Assembly (NCBI GenBank): GCA_001552515.1
Contig: BCRI01000004.1
Coordinates: forward strand, 94,884 to 128,995
Reading direction: 5' to 3'
Source: Sphaerimonospora mesophila NBRC 14179 = JCM 3151
Lineage (GTDB): Bacteria; Actinomycetota; Actinomycetes; Streptosporangiales; Streptosporangiaceae
DNA length: 34,112 bases
The notes under the pieces are model-generated. The model saw only the letters and a list, made by a program, of their open reading frames with translations, did not search any database and was not told the DNA's origin. The first letter of the stretch is position 1, and each line of letters begins with the position of its first letter. A program made the translations under genes and the position numbers. Shown here in pieces: positions 1 through 7,101 of this stretch.

Positions 1-1
1 C

Positions 2-370
2 TTGCTCCCCTCGCGGACCACGGTGGACGTTGCGGCGCTCCGGGAAGAACTCGTCATCCTCGACGCGCGCAAGCTGGACGCGGCACAGCGCTTCGCCATG
101 GGGACGATCGACGGGCCGATGATGGACACGATCTCCGCCATGGTGGACAAGCGGATAGCGGAGATCCGGGCGGAGCTGGCCACGGCCACGGCGGAGAGCC
201 CGCTTGCGGACTTCGTCGGCACCGATGACGCGGCCGGGACCTGGGAGCGCCTGTCTCTGGGGCGGAAGCGGGAGATCCTCCGTCTGCTCGCCACGGTCAC
301 GCTGTTGCCGACCGGCCGGGGGACGCGGACCTTCCGGCCGGAGTCAATCCGCTGGGAATGGAATGCGTGA
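2..370 (+). CDS. Large serine recombinase (integrase), C-terminal part
   Basis: Only the last about 122 codons are in the window; the reading frame runs off the left edge, so the apparent first codon is not a start. The visible part has a helical, coiled-coil-prone segment (residues 10-70) and the typical end of phiC31/Bxb1-type integrases: a tryptophan-led helix with LSLGRKREILRLLATVTLLP followed by G-R-x4-F-x-P-E-S-I-x-W. The catalytic serine domain and zinc ribbon would lie upstream. It would integrate and excise the surrounding element. A palindrome overlaps the stop codon and a terminator follows at once, so transcription probably ends here. Confidence 0.88.
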   Translation: MLPSRTTVDVAALREELVILDARKLDAAQRFAMGTIDGPMMDTISAMVDKRIAEIRAELATATAESPLADFVGTDDAAGTWERLSLGRKREILRLLATVTLLPTGRGTRTFRPESIRWEWNA

Positions 371-383
371 CGCTTAAGCGTCA
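368..383. repeat. 16-bp perfect palindrome over the integrase stop
   Basis: The sequence TGACGCTTAAGCGTCA is a perfect palindrome whose first three bases are the integrase stop codon. A 14/16 relative lies at 5267-5282 and its right half (CTTAAGCGTCA) recurs at 8395-8405, so it may be a protein-binding site used in several places in the element. Confidence 0.6.
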
Positions 384-388
384 GGAAT

Positions 389-415
389 AGCCCCCGGGAA
401 TCCCGGGGGCTTTCT
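389..415 (+). terminator. Rho-independent terminator after integrase gene
   Basis: An 11-bp stem with arms AGCCCCCGGGA and TCCCGGGGGCT (389-399 and 401-411) closes on a one-base centre and is followed by a T-rich tail TTTCTGTTT. It lies 19 bases behind the integrase stop. Confidence 0.8.
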
Positions 416-439
416 GTTTGTGCGGACCCTCCAAGAAAG

Positions 440-509
440 GTAGTTGCCACACAACGACTCGATTAGAGGAAACCGAGAAGTCCGGCGGAAGTCGTTGTGC
501 GGCAACTAC
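440..509. repeat. 20-bp inverted repeat with 30-bp spacer
   Basis: Arms are 440-459 and 490-509, with one mismatch in 20 and a 30-bp AT-richer centre. It sits between the integrase terminator and the promoter of the primase operon. It could be a regulator-binding site, an attachment-site relative or a replication structure. The sequence does not decide. Confidence 0.75.
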
Positions 510-516
510 TTTCGGT

Positions 517-545
517 TTGCGACCGGCAATCGGATCACTTAATGT
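517..545 (+). promoter_or_regulatory. Predicted promoter of the replication operon
   Basis: TTGCGA (517-522) and TAATGT (540-545) are separated by 17 bases, a good fit to housekeeping-sigma hexamers. The start would be near 552, ahead of the genes at 634, 846 and 1136. The inverted repeat at 440-509 ends 7 bases upstream of the -35 hexamer. Confidence 0.55.
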
Positions 546-633
546 CGGATCAACGGCAAGAAACGCCACGGCAAGGCCCTAAGAATCCCCGGAGGGGAAT
601 GGGCTCGATCCGCGACAGATGCGGAGTCCGGCC

Positions 634-849
634 ATGGCTACGGCAAGCCCCGAACGGCTGACCCTCGCGGGCAAGCTCGCGAACACGAAGCGCCACTACC
701 CCAACCAGGACACGACCGAGATTGAGCGCGAGCTCGCGGCCGTGAAGATCGCCGATTACATCCGCTCGATCGTGGCGGAAGCCCCTCCCCTCCGGGAGGA
801 TCAGCGCGAGCGCCTCGCCAACCTGCTTCGAGGTGGCGCGGACCGATGA
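634..849 (+). CDS. Small conserved-type element protein, unknown function
   Basis: A 71-residue protein, acidic and helical, with the ending APPLREDQRERLANLLRGG. Proteins of this style (a helix pair ending in a leucine-rich LxxLLRGG) are common directly upstream of primase genes in actinobacterial integrated elements; their role is unknown to me. I chose ATG 634 because GGAG lies 8 bases upstream. An in-frame ATG at 619 would add five residues but has a poorly placed ribosome site. The stop overlaps the next start as ATGA, which suggests translational coupling with the genes at 846 and 1136. Confidence 0.7.
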   Translation: MATASPERLTLAGKLANTKRHYPNQDTTEIERELAAVKIADYIRSIVAEAPPLREDQRERLANLLRGGADR

Positions 850-1139
850 TCGAAAAGAGAAAGCCTCGCTCCGTTGGCGGACAGAGCGAGGCCCAGAAGA
901 CCAATTGGCGCGCGGTCTGTAACCAGAGTAAGCCGGTTCATTCCTTGCCCGCAAGTCAAGGCGAATGCCTGACGTGCGGAGCGAGCGCCGAATTCATCGA
1001 ATGGCGCGACATGCGGCGCGAGCCAAGCGAATTCGCTCACGCCGTCAGGGGTCGCATGGTGCCGTTCTGCTCGTGCTGTGACCGGCCATGGTTTCGCGGC
1101 TCCCGGGACCCCCGGCTCTGGAAGGGAGCGCACTCGTGA
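846..1139 (+). CDS. Small Cys-rich protein, possible zinc-knuckle
   Basis: A 97-residue protein with CLTCG (Cys41, Cys44) and CSCCDRP (Cys75, Cys77, Cys78), a spacing that could bind one zinc ion. The N-terminus is basic and probably disordered. It overlaps the gene before it by ATGA and the primase-helicase start by GTGA, so the three are one operon and may act together in replication. No family is recognised; a zinc-dependent DNA-binding accessory protein is a guess from the cysteines and position. Confidence 0.65.
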   Translation: MIEKRKPRSVGGQSEAQKTNWRAVCNQSKPVHSLPASQGECLTCGASAEFIEWRDMRREPSEFAHAVRGRMVPFCSCCDRPWFRGSRDPRLWKGAHS

Positions 1140-3313
1140 AGCTCACCGACGCACACAGGAAGACCCTCGAAGCGTCCGGCATCGCGTCGGAGACGATCGA
1201 GGCGCGCGGGTACCTCTCCACGTCCCTCGTGGACTCGGAGACGGCCGGACGGCTCGCTGAGATCGGCGCGAAGTGGCCGGGGGTCCGGAAGGGCACTCCG
1301 GGGATGATCATCCCCATGTACGGGCCGACCGGCGATCTCGTCTCGGCTCAGTTCCGCTTCGATGAGCTCCCGGTCCGGGAGGACGGCAAGAAGGCACTCC
1401 GCTACCTCTCCCCGAAGGGGCTCCCGAACAAGCTCGACATCCACCCCAGCAACAGCGACCGGATCCGGGACACCTCCGTCCGGCTCTGGATCACCGAAGG
1501 CGTCAAGAAGGCGGACGCGCTCACCTCGCGCGGGGAGTGCGTGGTGGCCCTGACCGGGGTCTACAACTGGCGGAAGAAGCTGGGCACGCTCGGAGACTGG
1601 GAGGACGTTCCGCTTCGTGGCCGCGAGGTCATCGTCTGCTTCGACTCCGACGCACGGACGAAGCGGCCGGTCATGCTTGCCATGGTCCGTCTCGGACGGT
1701 GGCTGACGAGCAAGGGAGCCCGGAGGGTCTTCTACCTCGTCACGCCGGACGTGGAGGGTCTGGAGAAGGCGGGAGCTGACGATTACCTCGCCAACGGCGG
1801 CACGGTGGCCGGACTGCTCGAAGCCGCGAACCCGGACGAGCCGGTCACCGCGTCGGCGGACGGGACCTTCTCAGACGCCTACCTCGCGGAGACCGTGGCG
1901 GACGAGGTCATGGACGGTCACTTCCGGTGGTCGGCCGGTACCGGGTGGGTCACCTGGGACGGACGGCGCTGGGCACGCTGTGACGAGGCGGCCGTGATCG
2001 AGGCGGTCCGGCTCTGGGCTGTGGCCCGGTTCTCCGAAGCGGTGGAGACCTCGAAGGGGGACAACAGCCGGACCCAGCAAGAGGTCATTGACGGGTGGCG
2101 GTCGGTTCTGGGACGCGGCCGGATCAACGCGATCACGACGCTCGCGAGGGGGATCGAGACGGTTCTCTTCGACGCGGCCGACATGGACGCGGACCCCGAT
2201 GTCCTCAACTGCCGTAACGGCGTCGTGGACCTCCGGACGGGAGAGCTCATGCCGCACGACCCGGAGCGGCTGATCTCCCGGCTCGCCGGAGCGGACTACG
2301 ACCCCACGGCCAAGAGTGGGGACCTTGACGCGATCCTCGCGGCGGTCCCCCCGGACGTGGCCGACTGGCTACAGGTCCGCTTCGGGCAGGCTGCTACCGG
2401 TCACATGACGCCGGACGATGTCATGCCGCTTCTCAACGGCGGAGGCAGCAACGGCAAGACCACGTTCGTGGACTCTGTCGGCGCGGCGCTGGGCGAGTAC
2501 CACACGCTCATTCCGGACGCGGTCCTGATGGGGCAGGCGAGCCCGTTCGACCTGATCACCCTTCAAGGGGTCCGGCTCGCGCTGATCGAAGAGACGCCGG
2601 AGGCGGCCCACCTCGACTCCGTCCGGCTCAAGAAGTCTCTCGGCTCCCCGGAGATGCGAGGGGCGTTCAAGTACAAGGACAGCGTGACGTGGCGGGCTAC
2701 GCACTCGCTGTTCCTGACCACGAACTACCGGCCGATCGTGACGGAGACGGACACGGGCACATGGCGGAGGCTCGCGCTCGTGAGCTTCCCGTACACCTAC
2801 GTGAAGGGGGAGCCGACCGCACCGCACGAGCGGAAGGGGGATCCCAAGCTCCGGGACCGGGCGAGTAAGGACCCGGAGATCCTCGCGGCCGTGCTCCGGT
2901 GGATCGTGGACGGCGCGCGGCGCTTCTACGACGCCGGAATGGTCATGCCGGATCATCCGGAGTCCGTGGCGGAGGGCACCCGCGCGTGGCGGCGCGAGTC
3001 GGACATGATCCTCGCCTACTGGGATGACCAGCTCACGGCGGACATGGACGCCTACGTGACCACGACGGACCTCTACGAGCATTACCGCGATTGGATGCGC
3101 GATCGGGGCAACCGGGAGCCGTCAGAGAAGCTCTTCACCCCCCGCTTCCAAGACCACTCCGAGACCACCCGGGCGCGCGTGGAGAAGCGGCGAGTCCGGA
3201 CCTCGCAACCCGGGATCTCGCGACCCCGGAAGGCTACGGCTCCACTCCCGGCTCAGGCCATGGCATGGGTCGGAGTCCGCTTCCGGGACGATGATCACCC
3301 GTTCGAGAGGTGA
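1136..3313 (+). CDS. Primase-helicase (TOPRIM-like + D5_N + SF3 helicase)
   Basis: A 725-residue replication protein. I chose GTG 1136, overlapping the previous stop as GTGA with GAAGGGAG 7 bases upstream; an in-frame ATG at 1088 lacks that site. The N-terminus looks like a TOPRIM/DUF3854 fold: ITEGVKKADAL (Glu121), FDSD (Asp170-172) and ADD near 215. A D5-type linker region follows. The SF3 helicase core has Walker A GGGSNGKTT (435-443), a Walker B-like LALIEET (481-487), a sensor asparagine in TTNYRP (530) and an arginine finger in TWRRL (542-546). It should prime and unwind element DNA during autonomous replication after excision. The last 60 residues are basic and low in order. Confidence 0.92.
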   Translation: MKLTDAHRKTLEASGIASETIEARGYLSTSLVDSETAGRLAEIGAKWPGVRKGTPGMIIPMYGPTGDLVSAQFRFDELPVREDGKKALRYLSPKGLPNKLDIHPSNSDRIRDTSVRLWITEGVKKADALTSRGECVVALTGVYNWRKKLGTLGDWEDVPLRGREVIVCFDSDARTKRPVMLAMVRLGRWLTSKGARRVFYLVTPDVEGLEKAGADDYLANGGTVAGLLEAANPDEPVTASADGTFSDAYLAETVADEVMDGHFRWSAGTGWVTWDGRRWARCDEAAVIEAVRLWAVARFSEAVETSKGDNSRTQQEVIDGWRSVLGRGRINAITTLARGIETVLFDAADMDADPDVLNCRNGVVDLRTGELMPHDPERLISRLAGADYDPTAKSGDLDAILAAVPPDVADWLQVRFGQAATGHMTPDDVMPLLNGGGSNGKTTFVDSVGAALGEYHTLIPDAVLMGQASPFDLITLQGVRLALIEETPEAAHLDSVRLKKSLGSPEMRGAFKYKDSVTWRATHSLFLTTNYRPIVTETDTGTWRRLALVSFPYTYVKGEPTAPHERKGDPKLRDRASKDPEILAAVLRWIVDGARRFYDAGMVMPDHPESVAEGTRAWRRESDMILAYWDDQLTADMDAYVTTTDLYEHYRDWMRDRGNREPSEKLFTPRFQDHSETTRARVEKRRVRTSQPGISRPRKATAPLPAQAMAWVGVRFRDDDHPFER

Positions 3314-3314
3314 T

Positions 3315-3401
3315 CTTGTGCAGCTTGTGCAGGGTCAACCGAAAGTTCTCCATATCGCTCCATCGCGTGGACTTTTCAACGACCCTGCACAAGCTGCACA
3401 C
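3315..3401. repeat. Perfect 20-bp inverted repeat made of paired 9-bp units
   Basis: Arms at 3317-3336 and 3381-3400 are perfectly complementary around a 44-bp AT-richer centre. The left arm contains two tandem copies of CTTGTGCAG (3315-3323, 3324-3332) and the right arm holds their inverted partners. It begins two bases after the primase-helicase stop. Paired iteron-like units next to the replication gene suggest an origin or a replication-protein site; a terminator hairpin is the plainer alternative. Confidence 0.8.
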
Positions 3402-3460
3402 GGTCCCATTTCCCCAGTTCAGAGGGCCGGAGCCCCCATCCCCCGAAAGGAAAGACGATC

Positions 3461-4129
3461 ATGACCATCAAGGCGATCGAGACCCGGTATGCCGGATGCC
3501 GCTTCCGCTCCCGGCTCGAAGCCCGGTGGGCTGTGTTCTTCGACACCATGGGCATCCGGTGGGAGTACGAGCCGAAGGGATTCGTCACGGCGGCCGGGCC
3601 ATACCTTCCGGACTTCCGGCTTCCGGACCTCCGGCTCTTCGTGGAGGTCAAGGGGGTTGACCCCAATCAACGGGACCTCGACCGATGCAGGGAGATCGCC
3701 CTAGCCTGCCAGCGGCACGGCGGGGACTTGATCATCCTTGTCGGAGACATCCCCCGGGATCCCCCCGTCACCGGTCTCCGGCTCGTGCCAGAGAACCCCT
3801 TCGATGAGGACTCCGAAACATTCGTCTGGGAGTCCCGGAGGTTCTGGGAGCTCAAGCACGCCACGCGGAACGGCGTCGGCCGTGCTCTCGACGCGGCGCG
3901 ATCGGCTCGCTTCGAGCACGGCGAGACCGGAGCCCCCCGCAGACGAGAGGACCCGGCTTACCTCGAAGCGCAACGGGACTACGCCGCGTTCGTGACAGGG
4001 GATCCCAACGCTCGCGCCTATCTGGGGTGTCCCTACGAGTGCGCCGAAGAGTGCGTCCCGACATGCGGCCTATGGACGCTCCGGGACATCGTGACGAAGA
4101 GCGCGGTCCAACTCCCGTACGTGAGCTGA
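3461..4129 (+). CDS. PD-(D/E)XK-type nuclease-like protein
   Basis: A 222-residue protein. The first 65 residues show a restriction-endonuclease-like core: Glu20 in RSRLEARWA, Asp51 in YLPDFRLPD and Glu62-x-Lys64 in FVEVKG. This order is that of phage and integrative-element nucleases which cut or resolve DNA (T7 endonuclease I-like or Holliday-junction enzymes). The second half is rich in charged residues and has four cysteines near the end (YLGCPYECAEECVPTCG) that may hold a zinc ion. The start at ATG 3461 has GAAAGGAAAG upstream and is preceded by GATC. The fold call is from motifs; the cleavage substrate is unknown. Confidence 0.72.
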   Translation: MTIKAIETRYAGCRFRSRLEARWAVFFDTMGIRWEYEPKGFVTAAGPYLPDFRLPDLRLFVEVKGVDPNQRDLDRCREIALACQRHGGDLIILVGDIPRDPPVTGLRLVPENPFDEDSETFVWESRRFWELKHATRNGVGRALDAARSARFEHGETGAPRRREDPAYLEAQRDYAAFVTGDPNARAYLGCPYECAEECVPTCGLWTLRDIVTKSAVQLPYVS

Positions 4130-4223
4130 CAGACGTACCAACGGGATCCGGCACATGCCGCACGTACCGGCCGGAGCCGTTCCACTCGTGCCGCCCGTGG
4201 CACACGACACAGGAAGGATGATC

Positions 4224-4535
4224 ATGTCCCGTACCAAGCGGGACCGGGCCGACCGTAACGGCCCGGTCCCCGGTCCCCAGAATGGCACCCCCGCGCGTGC
4301 CGTTGAGCCTTACGAGGCGCTTGCTTACGTGCCACATGGCACATGGCACGAGGCGGACGAGTGGCTCACGCTCCGTCCCACGGCGCGCAACGACCGTGAA
4401 GAGGGCTATTACCGGCTGATCGTGCCGGTACGTGCCATGTTCCGCTTTGGTCTGTGGATCACGTACAGACCGGAGCGTCCCGTGATCCTGCTCGCCCTCG
4501 TGGCGGCCTTCATCACGATCTTCATCGTCGGATGA
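4224..4535 (+). CDS. Small membrane protein with C-terminal anchor
   Basis: A 103-residue protein. The basic N-terminal 40 residues look disordered. Residues near 60-80 are mixed, and the last about 18 (PVILLALVAAFITIFIVG) form one transmembrane helix ending at the C-terminus, so the protein is probably tail-anchored with its N-terminus in the cytoplasm. ATG 4224 follows AGGAAGG at 6 bases and GATC directly. No family is recognised. Small membrane proteins in integrative elements can act in spread or superinfection immunity, but nothing here shows that. Confidence 0.68.
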   Translation: MSRTKRDRADRNGPVPGPQNGTPARAVEPYEALAYVPHGTWHEADEWLTLRPTARNDREEGYYRLIVPVRAMFRFGLWITYRPERPVILLALVAAFITIFIVG

Positions 4536-4540
4536 TCCCC

Positions 4541-4570
4541 GCCGTGCCAGTGGTACGCCGCTGGCACGGC
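4541..4570. terminator. Hairpin after membrane-protein gene
   Basis: Perfect 10-bp arms GCCGTGCCAG and CTGGCACGGC (4541-4550, 4561-4570) enclose ten bases that carry a GTAC. It lies 5 bases behind the stop at 4535. It lacks a T-tract, so it is either an actinobacterial-style terminator or a palindromic binding site. Confidence 0.55.
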
Positions 4571-4757
4571 ACCCTCACGCCGTACCGGTCCGGCGATTCG
4601 CCGGCAAATCCTTGATCACCCACGAGTTCCGTACCGGCACGCGGCAGCGTGCCACCCGATCCCGGCCGCTCTCCGGGGATGGCACGGAGCCCGTACCAAT
4701 CCCACGGACCGGCACGCGGCACGTACCACGTACCAACCCATGGAACGGAGGTCTCCC

Positions 4758-4994
4758 ATGCCCGGACCGAAGCCACGGCACGGCGCGCGGACTTTGGCGC
4801 TCTCCGGGTGCCCGTGCGAGCCGTGCGAGGCATGCCGGGAGCGCAGACGTGAGCAATCCCGCCAGTGGGCGAAGGATCACCCGGAACGCATGCGCGATCT
4901 CACCAAGCGATGGCGTGAGGCGAACCCAGAGCGCGTCCGGGAGTACCGGCGACGGAAGCGCTCCCGGCCGTCTTCGCCGGAGAATGGATCATGA
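4758..4994 (+). CDS. Small basic Cys-rich protein, HNH-leader-like
   Basis: A 78-residue, very basic protein. CPCEPCEAC (Cys18, 20, 23, 26) could bind zinc. It is followed by two helical repeats, QWAKDHPERMRDLTKRWRE and EANPERVREYRRRKR, which match the recognition helices that precede HNH cores in many phage endonucleases (WRxANPExxRExxRRxR). The HNH catalytic part itself is absent, so this is a DNA-binding leader only, or a remnant. ATG 4758 has GGAG 7 bases upstream. Confidence 0.66.
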   Translation: MPGPKPRHGARTLALSGCPCEPCEACRERRREQSRQWAKDHPERMRDLTKRWREANPERVREYRRRKRSRPSSPENGS

Positions 4995-5269
4995 CGCGGC
5001 TTCCGGCCGGAAGTGATCAGGAAAAAACCAGACGCGGCCGGTACCACGCGGAAAATTCAGGATTGGGGGTCGCACAACCCGATTCGGACATTTGTGGATT
5101 TTCACCCCATATCCCCCCTCCGACCCCTCACGACCCCGGACCCCAGCGAGCACGAGCGGCACGGGCGGCACGAGCGGAGATGACGGCCTACAGTGGCCAG
5201 AGCCCCCGGGGGACTACATCGTGTCGAGACGTAGATCATTCACCCTCCGGGGGCTCTCGCATCCCCTGA
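4991..5269 (+). CDS. Doubtful small ORF
   Basis: A 92-codon frame starts at ATG 4991, overlapping the previous stop as ATGA, with GGAG upstream and the GATCATG start context seen at other genes here. Against it, codon third positions are unusually AT-rich at the front, the product is proline- and arginine-rich without hydrophobic core, and the frame runs through the hairpin at 5199-5257. The gap 4995-5374 otherwise holds an A-rich run, GGCACGAGCGG repeats near 5152-5175 and the hairpin. Confidence 0.22.
   Translation: MTRLPAGSDQEKTRRGRYHAENSGLGVAQPDSDICGFSPHIPPPTPHDPGPQRARAARAARAEMTAYSGQSPRGTTSCRDVDHSPSGGSRIP
5199..5257 (+). terminator. GC hairpin, terminator or small-RNA end
   Basis: Perfect 11-bp arms AGAGCCCCCGG and CCGGGGGCTCT (5199-5209, 5247-5257) with a 37-base loop that has a small inner stem. 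It belongs to a set of GAGnCCCCCGG hairpins in the element (389, 7154, 7262). A TACAGT at 5189-5194 directly upstream resembles a -10 hexamer, so a short transcript could start here, but no -35 is evident. Confidence 0.5.
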
Positions 5270-5308
5270 CACGTAAGCGTCACCGGATACCCGGGATCCC
5301 CTCGCCTC

Positions 5309-5350
5309 CGGCCGTTTCCGTTCGCGTGACCAGCACCGACAGCGCACACT
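5309..5350 (+). promoter_or_regulatory. Promoter module copy C
   Basis: The block CGGCCGTTTCCGTTCGCG (5309-5326) followed 18 bases later by CACACT (5345-5350) matches two other copies at 7052 and 7192. It would drive the gene at 5375, whose start lies 25 bases beyond the -10-like hexamer. Confidence 0.45.
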
Positions 5351-5374
5351 GAGCACGATCAGGGAGGTGATCAC

Positions 5375-5812
5375 ATGACTATGACGATCACGGAGATCAA
5401 TCAAGCGGCACAGCGGCCGGAGACCGGAGCGTCATCGGTCCGCGTGCGCGACCGGGGGCAGACGACGGACGAGATCGAGCGCGACGGCTCCACGCGGACC
5501 GTGCTCGTCCGCGAGTGGGACACGGTCCACATCATGGTCAGGCCAGATGACGCGGACCCGGACGATCACACGCGCGAGGTCGAGATCACGATCTTCCGGC
5601 TCGACCCCCACGACCCGTGGAGCTACGAGATCGACGCTTGCGGAGCCACGCGGCCGTTCGGCCCGGCCACGACCGGGACGATCAGCGGACCCGGCGACGT
5701 GCTCCGGCTCACCCACAAGGCACGCGAGGCGCTAGGACTTCCCCTCCCGTCCGGCGCTGCTCCCGCGTTCGCTGGATCGTGGGACACCTTCAAGGCCAGG
5801 CGCTCACTCTGA
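5375..5812 (+). CDS. Hypothetical acidic protein
   Basis: A 145-residue protein, acidic, mostly predicted beta strand in the middle (residues 40-105), with a C-terminal helix LTHKAREALGLPLP. No family is recognised. ATG 5375 has a strong ribosome site, AGGGAGGTGA, 5 bases upstream; an ATG at 5381 is less well placed. It follows a hairpin and promoter module copy C and is followed at 46 bases by the gene at 5859. Confidence 0.7.
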   Translation: MTMTITEINQAAQRPETGASSVRVRDRGQTTDEIERDGSTRTVLVREWDTVHIMVRPDDADPDDHTREVEITIFRLDPHDPWSYEIDACGATRPFGPATTGTISGPGDVLRLTHKAREALGLPLPSGAAPAFAGSWDTFKARRSL

Positions 5813-5858
5813 CCCCCACACCCTCGAAGACCCCCGCTCAACAGAGAGGACAGCAATC

Positions 5859-6329
5859 ATGAACACGATCACCACGGACCGGCTCGTCCCGGTGGCCGAA
5901 GTCGCCAAACGTCTTGGCGTTCTGGCTCAGGCGATCGAGCGCGGCGCGTACGGCGTCACCGTCTTCCGGGACTGGTCAGGTCGGCCGGTCATCTCGGAGG
6001 CGGACGCGGTGCAGATCCGCGAGCAGATCAAGGCGACGGCACGGGCCAACTGGGAGCGCAAGCGCGAGGCGGAAGCCCGGCGAGCACGGGAGAACGAGAT
6101 CTTCGAGGACGACCGGGAGCGGCGCTTCTACACGGCCTATGCCGCCGTTCTGGAGAAGGACGGCGCATACGGCCATCTGCACGCTCCGGCCGCCGCCTAC
6201 AACGTGCTCGCGGCGAAAGATCCCGAAGACGCACTCCGGCGCGTGGTCAAGCAGTACGGCCAGCCGGACGAGCGGACGATCATGCGTGTGATGGGCCAGA
6301 AGAAGGGACGGCCGAGATGGGTCAAGTGA
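5859..6329 (+). CDS. HTH protein, excisionase-like N-terminus
   Basis: A 156-residue protein. Residues 8-50 (DRLVPVAEVAKRLGV... then FRDWSGRPVISEADAVQI) fit a MerR/excisionase-type winged helix, with a strand-turn wing GRPVI. A long charged helix follows (55-90), then a small helical domain. Small HTH proteins of this sort serve as regulators or as directionality factors that reverse integrases; neither role is proven here. ATG 5859 has GAGAGGACAG upstream. The gene overlaps the next by 13 bases. Confidence 0.68.
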   Translation: MNTITTDRLVPVAEVAKRLGVLAQAIERGAYGVTVFRDWSGRPVISEADAVQIREQIKATARANWERKREAEARRARENEIFEDDRERRFYTAYAAVLEKDGAYGHLHAPAAAYNVLAAKDPEDALRRVVKQYGQPDERTIMRVMGQKKGRPRWVK

Positions 6330-6763
6330 TCAGTAGCGAGATCGCGGCGGCGCTGCGGCAGAGCAACACCAGACCGGAGGACTTCCGGGCGTGGTGTGCG
6401 GCTCGTGGCCTTACCGGCTTCGCCGGTTACACCGAAGAGAACCAATGGGCATTCGTCCGGGACTTCCTCGCGGAGCGCCCGGGGTCCCGGCCGTCCATGG
6501 TCGCTCCCGCACGGCCGTCCCTGTCGGCGAGCCCCCGGGAGCGGCACCCGTCCGGCTCGTCCACCACGCGGCGAGTGATCACCCGGGCGGACGGGGTCCG
6601 TGAAGACATCGGGCTCGAAGCGTCGGCGCGGCGAGCCCGGGAGCGGCAGGCCGCCAAGCGGGCAGAGCTCGACGCTGTGGCATCGTCCGGCCGGTGCGGT
6701 TGCGAACTCTACCGGCTGTGTCCGGCTCACACCGCGATCAGGAATCGGGGAATCGGATCATGA
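6317..6763 (+). CDS. Hypothetical protein with Cys/His tail
   Basis: A 148-residue protein. The N-terminal 50 residues are helical, the middle (55-85) is Pro/Ser/Arg-rich and probably disordered, then comes a basic helix RRARERQAAKRAEL. The end has GRCGCELYRLCPAH, three cysteines and a histidine that could bind zinc. No family is recognised. The start at 6317 lies inside the previous gene; GAAGGGA is 10 bases upstream. The end overlaps the next start as ATGA. Confidence 0.65.
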   Translation: MGQVISSEIAAALRQSNTRPEDFRAWCAARGLTGFAGYTEENQWAFVRDFLAERPGSRPSMVAPARPSLSASPRERHPSGSSTTRRVITRADGVREDIGLEASARRARERQAAKRAELDAVASSGRCGCELYRLCPAHTAIRNRGIGS

Positions 6764-7050
6764 CCCTTCACCACGTCACCGCGACCGGGGATCTGACCGA
6801 TGACCCGAAGTGGCCTTACGCCACGAGGGGATGCGTCCGGAAGGTGATCCTCACACCGTCCCGGAGGCGCTCGACCCTCGTACTCCGGGACGGCGGATCA
6901 GACGGCACGGTCCGGCTCAGTCTCCAAGCGGCGGCTAGGGGAAACTCCGTCGTGGCGGACTTCGGTCCGGACGGAGTCGAGTTCTCCCGGTCCCCTCATG
7001 TGACGCTCGAAGGTGCGGGAGCCGTCGCCATGATCGAGTTTCACCGCTGA
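6760..7050 (+). CDS. Hypothetical small beta-rich protein
   Basis: A 96-residue protein, basic, with alternating strand-like segments (VRKVILTP, STLVLRDG, TVRLSL, SVVADFG, VEFSRSPHVTLEG, AVAMIEF), suggesting a small beta barrel or sandwich. No family is recognised; a single-strand-binding fold is possible from the strand pattern but unproven. ATG 6760 overlaps the previous stop as ATGA and has GATC directly before it. It is the last gene of the 5859-7050 run. Confidence 0.66.
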   Translation: MTLHHVTATGDLTDDPKWPYATRGCVRKVILTPSRRRSTLVLRDGGSDGTVRLSLQAAARGNSVVADFGPDGVEFSRSPHVTLEGAGAVAMIEFHR

Positions 7051-7051
7051 T

Positions 7052-7095
7052 CGGCCGTCTTCCGGTCGCGATGCCGTCCGGCGTCGGCATACGGT
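7052..7095 (+). promoter_or_regulatory. Promoter module copy A
   Basis: CGGCCGTCTTCCGGTCGCG (7052-7070) with TACGGT at 7090-7095, starting 2 bases behind the gene end at 7050. It matches copies at 5309 and 7192. The transcript would begin near 7102 and meet the hairpin at 7154. Confidence 0.5.
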
Positions 7096-7101
7096 TGAGA
7101 T

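Larger units (their letters stand above)
4117..4733. repeat. Island dense in GTAC and GGCAC/GTGCC words
   Basis: GTAC occurs at 4117, 4135, 4164, 4231, 4428, 4463, 4553, 4582, 4631, 4693, 4723 and 4730: twelve times in 617 bp, against about two expected at this base composition. GGCAC or GTGCC occurs more than fifteen times in the same span, often joined to GTAC as in GGCACGTACC. The words ignore gene boundaries and cross the gene at 4224. Confidence 0.7.

Noticed and set aside
440-509. Left attachment site of the element
   Set aside because: The integrase lies to its left and should be inside the element, and no ATPase sequence or core matching 8938-8950 is seen there.
381-569. A 62-codon minus-strand frame between integrase and primase operon
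   Set aside because: It runs through the terminator and the inverted repeat, and has no ribosome site.
4758-4994. Complete HNH endonuclease
   Set aside because: The cysteines and basic helices match the leader region, but no His-Asn-His core exists in the 78 residues or downstream.
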